The notes below the pieces were generated by a model. It did not search any database and was not told the origin of the DNA. It saw nothing but the letters and a program-made list of their open reading frames with translations. This document shows, piece by piece, positions 44,063-51,840 of a DNA stretch of 64,000 nt. How positions within the stretch are numbered: the first letter of the stretch is position 1; the number at the start of each line of letters is the position of its first letter. The translations under genes were made by a program, and so were the position numbers. The DNA comes from Nocardia neocaledoniensis. Its GTDB lineage: Bacteria; Actinomycetota; Actinomycetes; Mycobacteriales; Mycobacteriaceae. The stretch spans positions 434,001 to 498,000 of the forward strand of contig NZ_QGTL01000002.1 in assembly GCF_003182135.1 (NCBI RefSeq). Direction: 5' to 3'.

Positions 44063-46951
44063 ATGACCGACCGACAGGCGCCCTGGACCGAGGAACAGGT
44101 CCGCGCACTCGCGCCGGACGCGAGCTCACTGGCTGCCGCGCGCAAGCTGGCCGGTCGCTGGCGCGAGACCGGTGCCGACGGGAGCGCGGTGTGGGGGCTG
44201 TGTCAGGGCAGCGGTGCCAAGCCGTATCAGACCGTCGTCGACCTGGCCGGGCCCGCGTACAAATGCTCGTGCCCGAGCCGGAAATTCCCCTGCAAGCACG
44301 CCCTGTCGCTGCTGCTCGCCTGGTCGGGCGGCGCGGTGCCGGAGCGGGACGCGCCCGCCGGCTTCGCGGCCGAATGGCTGGCCGGCCGGGCCGCCAAGGC
44401 CGCCGCGCCCGCCAAGGCCAAGGCGTCCACGACACCGTCGCAGGCGACCGTCGAGCAACGCAGGGCGCGGGTGTCGGCGGGGCTGACCGAGCTGGAGGTG
44501 TGGCTCACCGACCAGATCCGCACCGGCCTCGCCCAGACCGACAGGTCGTTCGCCGCCTACGAGGCCATCGCGGCGCGCATGGTCGACGCCCAGGCGCCCG
44601 GGGTCGCGGCCACGCTGCGCCGGCTACCCGCCGCGATGATGTCGACCGAGCACTGGCCGGAGCTGCTGCTGCGTGAGTACGCCCGGCTGCATCTGCTGGT
44701 GCTGGCCCATCGCGGTATCGACGCGCTGCCCGAGCCGCTGCGCGCGGGCGTGCGCACCCATGTCGGCTATCCGACGCACGCGGAGACCGTGCTGGCCGAG
44801 CCCGCGGTCCGGGATCGCTGGCAGGTGCTCGGCATGCGGGTCAGCGAGGAGGAACGGCTGCACACCCGGCGCACCTGGCTGCGCGGCCGTGGCAGCGGGC
44901 GCTGGGCGGTGCTGGTCGAGCACTCCTTCGGCTCCCCGAACTTCACCGGTGAGGTGCCCGCACCCGGCCACGAGGTGGACGCCGACGTGCATTTCTATCC
45001 CGGCGCGGCGCCGCTGCGCGTGCAGTGGGGCGCCCGCCACGGCGTGCCCGAACCGTTCACCACCGTGCCCGCGCTCGGCGGCAGCACCATCACCGACGCG
45101 CTCGACGCCTACGCCGCCGCGCTGGGCGCCGATCCCTGGTTGCGGGCGTGGCCCGCCGTGCTGGCCGAGGTCGTCCCGGTGCTCGACGAACACGGCTGGC
45201 AACTGGTCGACGACGAGGGCACGGCCCTGCCGCTGCCCGCCGGGGTGCGGCCGTGGCGGTTGATCGCGGTGTCGGGTGGTCATCCGGTGACGGTCACCGG
45301 AGAGTGGCGCGCCGACGGTTTCGACCCGATCTCGGTGCTCAGCGCGGGCGAGGTGAGCGATCTGGAGACCGAGTTCCCGAGCGGGTCCGCCCCGTCTCCC
45401 GAACTGGCCGAACTGGTTTCGGTCGCGCTGCTCGGTACCGCGCGGCGCGGGGTCGACGGCCTCGAGGTGGCAGTGGCGGTCGCGGACGCGGTGCCGCGCC
45501 GCTCGGGCGAACCGGCCGTCCGGCTGCTCGACACCGCCGCGCTCCAGGACCTGTACCTGCGCGGCGGCAGGCTCCCCGGCACCGCGCCGAAACCCGAAGC
45601 CGCCGCGGATGATCCGCGTCCGATGCTCCCGCGCAAGGCCGCCGAACGGCTGCGCCGGATGCTGGCGGACAAGTCGGCCTTCCTGCCCGAGTGGTTCGCC
45701 GCCGCGGCGCCGTCCGATTTCCGGCTGCCCGATGTGCTGTGCGTGCAGGCGCTCACGGCCGCCTCCGACGTGCAGCTGCGCGGTCCGCTGTTGCGGCTGG
45801 CCGGTCGCCGTGGGCGCTGGCTCGCGGCCCGCAATCCGGCGTGGTCGGCACTGCTGGATTCGTTCCCGGTGGACCGGGCCGGCGAGGTCGTCGACGGGGA
45901 GAGCGCGGTGGTCGCCCAGGATGTCTGGCTGTTCGGCGCACCGGGCGAGCGCAAGGACTGGCTGGCCCAGCTGCGGCGCAGCGATCCGGCCGCCGCGCTC
46001 GAGGTCTTGAGCGCCGCGTGGGCCAAGGAGTCCGGCCCGATCAAGGCAGAGCTGCTCGCGCTGTTCGAACACGGCCTGAACACGGCCGACGAGCCCTTGC
46101 TCGAGCGGGCGCTCGACGACCGCCGCGGCGATGTCCGGCGCACGGCGGCGAACCTGCTGGCCCGCCTGCCCGGCTCCGCGTACGGGCAGCGGATGGCCGC
46201 CCTGGTGGCCGCGTGGGTGCGGGTCGACGCCGACGGCGGCGTCGAGGTCAGCGTGCCCACCGAGGTCGACGCACAGGCCCGGCGCGACGGCATCACCGAC
46301 GGCACCGACCAGGCCCGATTGCGCTGGGACACCCCCGATTCGACGGTGACGACCCTGCATCAGGCCGTGTCGGCGGCGCCGCTCACGGCCTGGGCGCCGC
46401 TGGTCGGCGCCGCCGGCTCGGCGACCGCCGCGGCGGCCATGGCGCTCTCCCTGCCGCCGCGCTATGCCAAGGCGATCGTCGACGGCTGGGTCGACGCGGC
46501 CATCGCCCAGCGCGAGACCGGCTGGGCGCGTGCGCTGTTCGCCAATGCCACCCCCACCGAGCAGGCCGTGCTGCGCCGCCGTGAGCTGTTCGGCCTGCTC
46601 GCCGCCGCCGACCGGATCGAGCACGTCCTCGATCTCGACGCGCACCAGCTCACCGAACTGCACGCGATCCTGCCCGGCCTGGACCATCCGTGGCCCGCGC
46701 CGGTCGCCGCGCACGTGCTGCGGCTGCTGAGCGAACGGGCCCGCACCACGGGCCGTCAACCGCACGCCAGCGCGGGGGTCTACACCGACCGCGCGCTGCT
46801 CACCGCCGCGGGCGTACACCTGCCCGTCGACCTGGCCGCGCGCGTCACCGCGCTCGCCGACACCACCGAGGACCCCGCCTGGCAACAGGCCTTCCACCGA
46901 CTCGCCCACGATCTCACCGACCGCGCGACCATGCTCGAGGAGCTGCGATGA
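44063..46951 (+). CDS. SWIM zinc-finger / DUF5691-like fusion protein
   Basis: A 962-aa protein. The N-terminal SWIM finger YKCSCPSRKFPCKHALSLLL (about 67-86) follows the CxCxnCxH rule and may bind DNA or protein. The middle and C-terminal regions contain segments resembling DUF5691 proteins (PRKAAERLRRML, LPEWFAAAAPSDFRLP, GRRGRWLAARNPAW), which are often a separate gene beside SWIM proteins, so this looks like a fusion; the family match is from memory. ATG 44063 has GGGGGAAGG upstream. Its stop overlaps the MoxR ATG by four bases. It is the first gene of the five-gene array; E. coli yehQ is the SWIM counterpart in a similar set. Confidence 0.78.
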   Translation: MTDRQAPWTEEQVRALAPDASSLAAARKLAGRWRETGADGSAVWGLCQGSGAKPYQTVVDLAGPAYKCSCPSRKFPCKHALSLLLAWSGGAVPERDAPAGFAAEWLAGRAAKAAAPAKAKASTTPSQATVEQRRARVSAGLTELEVWLTDQIRTGLAQTDRSFAAYEAIAARMVDAQAPGVAATLRRLPAAMMSTEHWPELLLREYARLHLLVLAHRGIDALPEPLRAGVRTHVGYPTHAETVLAEPAVRDRWQVLGMRVSEEERLHTRRTWLRGRGSGRWAVLVEHSFGSPNFTGEVPAPGHEVDADVHFYPGAAPLRVQWGARHGVPEPFTTVPALGGSTITDALDAYAAALGADPWLRAWPAVLAEVVPVLDEHGWQLVDDEGTALPLPAGVRPWRLIAVSGGHPVTVTGEWRADGFDPISVLSAGEVSDLETEFPSGSAPSPELAELVSVALLGTARRGVDGLEVAVAVADAVPRRSGEPAVRLLDTAALQDLYLRGGRLPGTAPKPEAAADDPRPMLPRKAAERLRRMLADKSAFLPEWFAAAAPSDFRLPDVLCVQALTAASDVQLRGPLLRLAGRRGRWLAARNPAWSALLDSFPVDRAGEVVDGESAVVAQDVWLFGAPGERKDWLAQLRRSDPAAALEVLSAAWAKESGPIKAELLALFEHGLNTADEPLLERALDDRRGDVRRTAANLLARLPGSAYGQRMAALVAAWVRVDADGGVEVSVPTEVDAQARRDGITDGTDQARLRWDTPDSTVTTLHQAVSAAPLTAWAPLVGAAGSATAAAAMALSLPPRYAKAIVDGWVDAAIAQRETGWARALFANATPTEQAVLRRRELFGLLAAADRIEHVLDLDAHQLTELHAILPGLDHPWPAPVAAHVLRLLSERARTTGRQPHASAGVYTDRALLTAAGVHLPVDLAARVTALADTTEDPAWQQAFHRLAHDLTDRATMLEELR

Positions 46952-48048
46952 CCACCACCGAACCGGCAACCACCCTGCTGCGTCCGCACGCCGAACAGGC
47001 CTTCGCCGACGAGCTGGCCGCGCTGGCCCGCGTCGACGATCGGCCGCGGCCGCCGTCCTGGCGGCTCTCGCCGTGGGCGGTCGTCACCTATGTTCTCGGC
47101 GGCACACTCGACGACGGAACGGTGATCACGCCCAAGTACGTCGGGCCGCGGCGGCTGATGGAAGTGGCGGTCGCGACCTTGGCCACGGACCGGGCGCTGC
47201 TGCTGCTCGGCGTGCCCGGCACCGCCAAGACCTGGGTGTCGGAACATCTCTCGGCGGCCATCAGCGGCGAGTCGACGCTGCTGGTGCAGGGCACCTCGGG
47301 GACGGCCGAGGAAGCGATCCGCTACGGCTGGAACTACGCCCGGCTGCTCGCCGAGGGGCCCAGCGACGCGGCGCTGGTGGCCTCGCCGGTGATGACGGCG
47401 ATGCGCACGGGAGCGATCGCGCGGATCGAGGAACTCACCCGTATCCCGTCCGATGTGCAGGACGCGCTGATCACCATCCTGTCGGAGAAGACGCTGCCGG
47501 TGCCCGAGCTGGGCGCGGAGGTACAGGCGGCCAAGGGCTTCAACGTGATCGCCACGGCCAATGATCGTGACCGTGGCGTCAACGATCTGTCCTCGGCGCT
47601 GCGCCGCCGCTTCAACACCGTGGTACTGCCGCTGCCCGCCGACGAGGACTCCGAGGTGGCCATCGTGAGCAGGCGGGTCGAACAGCTCGGCGCCGCACTG
47701 GAACTGCCGACCGTGCCCGCGGCCGCCGAGGAGGTGCGCCGGGTGGTGCGGGTGTTCCGCGAGCTGCGCTCCGGCATCACCGCCGATGGCCGCACCAAGC
47801 TCAAGACGCCGTCGGGCACGCTGTCCACGGCCGAGGCCATCTCGGTGATCACCAACGGACTGGCGCTGTCGGCCCACTTCGGTGACGGCGTGCTGCGCGC
47901 CTCCGACATCGCCGGCGCTGTTCTCGGTTCGGTCATCAAGGACCCGGCCGCCGACTCCGTGATCTGGACCGAGTACCTCGAGGCCGTCGTCCGCGAACGC
48001 CCCGACTGGGCCGACTTCTATCGCGCCTGCCGCGAGATCGCCGACTGA
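46948..48048 (+). CDS. MoxR-family AAA+ ATPase
   Basis: A 366-aa AAA+ ATPase of the MoxR/YehL branch. Walker A is LLGVPGTAKTWVSEH (about 86-100); the Walker B region reads GAIARIEELTRIP, in which a Glu pair replaces the usual Asp-Glu; sensor 1 is NVIATANDRDRGVNDLSSALRRRF with the arginine finger. MoxR ATPases work as chaperone-like remodellers with VWA-domain partners, and a VWA gene is 2.6 kb downstream. ATG 46948 overlaps the SWIM stop (ATGA), so the proteins are made together. Confidence 0.9.
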   Translation: MTTTEPATTLLRPHAEQAFADELAALARVDDRPRPPSWRLSPWAVVTYVLGGTLDDGTVITPKYVGPRRLMEVAVATLATDRALLLLGVPGTAKTWVSEHLSAAISGESTLLVQGTSGTAEEAIRYGWNYARLLAEGPSDAALVASPVMTAMRTGAIARIEELTRIPSDVQDALITILSEKTLPVPELGAEVQAAKGFNVIATANDRDRGVNDLSSALRRRFNTVVLPLPADEDSEVAIVSRRVEQLGAALELPTVPAAAEEVRRVVRVFRELRSGITADGRTKLKTPSGTLSTAEAISVITNGLALSAHFGDGVLRASDIAGAVLGSVIKDPAADSVIWTEYLEAVVRERPDWADFYRACREIAD

Positions 48049-48094
48049 CACCGAGGCCAGGGAGAACGGAACACGAAGCGCACAGGGACTTTCG

Positions 48095-50545
48095 ATGAGT
48101 GAACACAGCGGTGGGACCGGGATCGATGCGGAAGCCGCGTTCGGCGCGGGTCGAGCCGGGACGGGCGCGGCGACGGACTCCCGGGAACCGGCGAGCGAGG
48201 GTCTCGGCACCACAGCAGGCCCGGTCACGGGGGCGGCGCGTCGCAGGGGCGCGGAGAAGGGCGGCGTCACCCGGGTGTTCGGGATCCGGCATCACGGCCC
48301 CGGATCGGCGCGGTCCTTGCGGCAGGCGCTCGAGGAGTTCGAGCCCGACGCCATCCTCATCGAGGGGCCCGCCGACGCCGATCCCCTCGTCGGGTTCGTC
48401 GCGGCCGACACCATGCACCCGCCCGTGGCACTGCTGGCGTATGTGCCGGACTCGCCTGCCCGCGCGGCCTTCTGGCCGTTCGCGGTGTTCTCCCCGGAGT
48501 GGCAGGCCCTGCGCTACGGCGTGGATCACGCGGTGCCGGTTCGCTTCTGCGATCTGCCCGCATCCCATGTCCTGGCCGCCGACGAGGACACCCGCGCTGA
48601 CCGCACCGACCCGCTGGGCACCCTCGCCGCGGCCGCCGGCTACGACGACGCCGAACGCTGGTGGGACTCGGTCGTCGAATCCGTGCCCGACAGCGCCGCT
48701 TTCGACGCCATCACCGAAGCCATGGCCGCCCTGCGCGAGGATGCGCCCGGCCCCACGGACAGCGCGGGAGTGGAGCCGGCCGCCGTACTGTCGCCGGACC
48801 CGGATTCCGGTCCCGAGCACGGGGATTCGAGGCCCGCCCGGTGGGCGCCGTTGGTCGTCGACGAGCACACCTTGCGACGTGAGGCGTACATGCGGCAGGT
48901 GTTGCGGCAGACGCTGAAGGACGGGGCCCAGCGAGTCGCGGTGGTGTGCGGGGCATGGCACGCGCCCGCGCTGACCGGGCCGCTCGGCCCCGCGGCGCCG
49001 GATGCCCGGCTGCTCAAGGGGATGCCGAAGACCAAGGCCGCGCTGACGTGGGTGCCGTGGACACATTCGCGGCTGGCCACCAGCTCCGGATACGGCGCCG
49101 GCGTCACCTCGCCGGGCTGGTACCACCACCTGTTCACCGAGACCGAGCGGCCGGTGGCCCGCTGGCTGACCAAGGTCGCCGGGGTACTGCGAGCCCACGA
49201 TCTGCCCGTGTCGAGCGCGCACATCATCGAATCCGTCCGGCTGGCCGACACCCTGGCGGCGCTGCGGGACCGGCCGCTGCCGGGCTTGTCCGAGGTCACC
49301 GAGGCCGTGCGGTCGGTGATGTGCGCGGGCGACGAGACGATGCTGCGGCTGGTGATCGACGAACTGGTGGTCGGCGAGACCCTCGGCGGCGTGCCCGAGG
49401 ACACCCCGACGGTTCCGCTGGCGGCCGACCTGCGGGCCAGGATCAAGACCCTGCGGCTCAAGCAGGAGGCCCTCGCCCGCACCGTCGACCTGGACCTGCG
49501 CAAGGACCGCGACGTCGAACGTTCGCACCTGCTGCACCGGTTGCGCCTGCTCGGGATCGACTGGGGCACACCGACGGTGGGCGAGGTCCGCAACACCGGC
49601 ACCTTCCGCGAGACGTGGGCGCTGCGCTGGGAACCGGAATTCGCGGTGCGCATCGTCGAGGCCGCGGTCTGGGGCACCACGCTGCGCACGGCCGCCGAGG
49701 CCAAGATCCTGGACACCGCGAGCCGTGACGGTGTCTCGGTCACCGAGCTCGCCGACGCGCTCGAGACCGCGCTGCTCGCCGATCTCGGCGGCGCCACCGA
49801 GGGCCTGATCACCCGGCTGGAGGCGGCCGCGGCCCTCGACCACGACGTCACCCACCTGCTCGGCGCGCTCCCCGGCCTGACGCGGACCCTGCGCTACGGC
49901 GACGTCCGCGGCACCGATACCAAGGCGCTCGCGCACGTCGCCGACGGCCTGCTGGTGCGGATCTGCGCCGGGCTGCCCGGCGCCGTCACCGGCCTCGACA
50001 CCGACGCGGCCGAGGCTCTGCGAGCCCAGATCGACGCCGCGCACACCGCCATCAGCACCCGCGACGACGAGCACGCGAGCACCGAATGGCTCGCGACCCT
50101 GCAGCGCATCGCCGATCGTGACGACGTGCACGGCGCGATCGCGGGCCGGGCGGTGCGGCTGCTCTGCGACGCCGAGCGCATCGACGACGCCGATTCGGCG
50201 CGCAGGCTCGCCGCCGCCCTGTCCGTCGGCAACACCCCCGCCGCCAAGGCCGCCTGGATCGACGGTTTCCTCGGCGGCCGCGGCCTGCTGCTGGTGCACG
50301 ATCGGGAGTTGTTGCGCCGCATCGACGAATGGCTGCGCGAACTCACCGAGGACCAGTTCGTCGCCACCCTTCCCCTGCTGCGCCGCACTTTCGGCTCGTT
50401 CGAATCGGGCGAGCGCCGCGCCATCGGCCAGGCATTGCGCGATACGGGGCCCACGACACCGGCCGCGGCCACCACCGCTGTCGACCCGGCCCGCGGGCAG
50501 CTGGCGCTGCGAGCGGCCGCCGCGATCCTGGGGGCAACAGGATGA
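48095..50545 (+). CDS. DUF5682 family protein
   Basis: An 816-aa protein of the DUF5682 family (YehM-like in enterobacteria). After a low-complexity, non-conserved first ~57 residues, the domain opens with VFGIRHHGPGSARSL and ILIEGPADADPLV, which is the family hallmark and recalls TraB/GumN-like EIGP-type segments. The rest is helical with HEAT-like stretches (LADALETALLADLGGATEGLITRLE). No catalytic role is known. It follows the MoxR gene by 46 bp and precedes the VWA gene by 76 bp, a conserved order in many bacteria. Confidence 0.85.
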   Translation: MSEHSGGTGIDAEAAFGAGRAGTGAATDSREPASEGLGTTAGPVTGAARRRGAEKGGVTRVFGIRHHGPGSARSLRQALEEFEPDAILIEGPADADPLVGFVAADTMHPPVALLAYVPDSPARAAFWPFAVFSPEWQALRYGVDHAVPVRFCDLPASHVLAADEDTRADRTDPLGTLAAAAGYDDAERWWDSVVESVPDSAAFDAITEAMAALREDAPGPTDSAGVEPAAVLSPDPDSGPEHGDSRPARWAPLVVDEHTLRREAYMRQVLRQTLKDGAQRVAVVCGAWHAPALTGPLGPAAPDARLLKGMPKTKAALTWVPWTHSRLATSSGYGAGVTSPGWYHHLFTETERPVARWLTKVAGVLRAHDLPVSSAHIIESVRLADTLAALRDRPLPGLSEVTEAVRSVMCAGDETMLRLVIDELVVGETLGGVPEDTPTVPLAADLRARIKTLRLKQEALARTVDLDLRKDRDVERSHLLHRLRLLGIDWGTPTVGEVRNTGTFRETWALRWEPEFAVRIVEAAVWGTTLRTAAEAKILDTASRDGVSVTELADALETALLADLGGATEGLITRLEAAAALDHDVTHLLGALPGLTRTLRYGDVRGTDTKALAHVADGLLVRICAGLPGAVTGLDTDAAEALRAQIDAAHTAISTRDDEHASTEWLATLQRIADRDDVHGAIAGRAVRLLCDAERIDDADSARRLAAALSVGNTPAAKAAWIDGFLGGRGLLLVHDRELLRRIDEWLRELTEDQFVATLPLLRRTFGSFESGERRAIGQALRDTGPTTPAAATTAVDPARGQLALRAAAAILGATG

Positions 50546-50621
50546 ACCCCGCGTCCGGAGACCGATCCCACCGCGCGACGGCGCCCACCGTCGCGCCCCA
50601 CCCTGTCCCCCAGGAGCTGCG

Positions 50622-51785
50622 ATGACCGATATCGACGAATCCCACGCGCGCCGTTGGCGACTCGTGCTCGGCACCGCCGCCGAGGAACAGCTCGGCGGGC
50701 TGTCCGGCGGCCCCGATCAGGCGATGGACCAGGCGCTCGCCGCCCTGTACAACACCGGCGAGTCGAGCGGCTCCACGAAAAGGTCCGGCGGCCTGGGTGG
50801 TTCGGCGCCACGGGTGGCGCGCTGGCTCGGTGACATCCGCACCTATTTCCCCGCGACCGTCGTGGAGGTGATGCAGCGCGATGCCGTGCAGCGGTTGAAC
50901 CTCACCCAGCTGCTGCTCGAACCGGAGCTCCTGGAATCGGTGGAACCCGATGTGCACCTGGTGGGTACGCTGCTCGGCCTCAATCGGGTGATGCCCGAAA
51001 CCACCAAGGCGACAGCGCGGATGGTGGTCGAGAAGGTGGTGCGCGAGATCGAACGCCGCATCGCGGCCAAGACGGTGGCCGCGGTCAGCGGCGCCGTCAA
51101 CCGTGCCGCGCGCACGCACCGGCCGAAGCTGCGCGACATCGATTTCGACCGGACCATCCGCAAGAATCTGGCCAACTACCTGCCCGAGCACCGCACCGTC
51201 GTCCCCGAGCGGCTGGTCGGCTACGGGCGCAAGGCGCAGTCGATCCAGCGCGACGTGGTGCTGGCGATCGACCAGTCCGGGTCGATGGCGGCCAGCGTCG
51301 TCTACGCCTCGGTCTTCGGCGCGGTGCTGGCTTCGATGCGGTCGTTGAAGACCTCGCTGGTGGTGTTCGACACCGAGATCGTCGACCTCACCGAGCAGCT
51401 CAGCGACCCCGTCGACGTGTTGTTCGGCACCCAGCTCGGCGGCGGCACCGACATCAATCGTGCCATCGCGTACTCGCAGTCGCTGATCACCCGGCCCACC
51501 GACAGCCTGTTCGTGCTCATCTCCGACCTGTACGAGGGCGGCGTGCGCGAGGAGATGCTGCGGCGCTGCCACGCGATGAAGGAGGCGGGCGTGCAGGTGG
51601 TGGTGCTGCTGGCGCTGTCCGACGAGGGCGCCCCCGCCTACGACCACGACAATGCGGCCGCGCTGGCCGCGCTCGGCATCCCCGCCTTCGCGTGTACCCC
51701 GGACAAGTTCCCCGATCTGCTGGCCGCGGCGCTCGAGCGCGCCGATATCACCCACTGGGCCGACCGCAACGCTCCCGCCGTGTGA
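50622..51785 (+). CDS. VWA domain protein, MoxR partner
   Basis: A 387-aa cytosolic protein. The N-terminal half is helical and basic (KVVREIERRIAAKTV; RPKLRDIDFDRTIRKNL), and the C-terminal VWA domain has a complete MIDAS: AIDQSGSM (about 216-223), the threonine in GGGTDINRAI, and the Asp in LISDLYEGG. In MoxR systems the VWA protein binds the ATPase and substrate through a metal ion. ATG 50622 follows CAGGAGC. It is the fourth gene in the array, corresponding to E. coli YehP. Confidence 0.9.
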   Translation: MTDIDESHARRWRLVLGTAAEEQLGGLSGGPDQAMDQALAALYNTGESSGSTKRSGGLGGSAPRVARWLGDIRTYFPATVVEVMQRDAVQRLNLTQLLLEPELLESVEPDVHLVGTLLGLNRVMPETTKATARMVVEKVVREIERRIAAKTVAAVSGAVNRAARTHRPKLRDIDFDRTIRKNLANYLPEHRTVVPERLVGYGRKAQSIQRDVVLAIDQSGSMAASVVYASVFGAVLASMRSLKTSLVVFDTEIVDLTEQLSDPVDVLFGTQLGGGTDINRAIAYSQSLITRPTDSLFVLISDLYEGGVREEMLRRCHAMKEAGVQVVVLLALSDEGAPAYDHDNAAALAALGIPAFACTPDKFPDLLAAALERADITHWADRNAPAV

Positions 51786-51840
51786 CGGCCCGAGGTTCGC
51801 TAGGCTGCGAACGATCGGTTTCGGTGAACGGGGGCAGGCG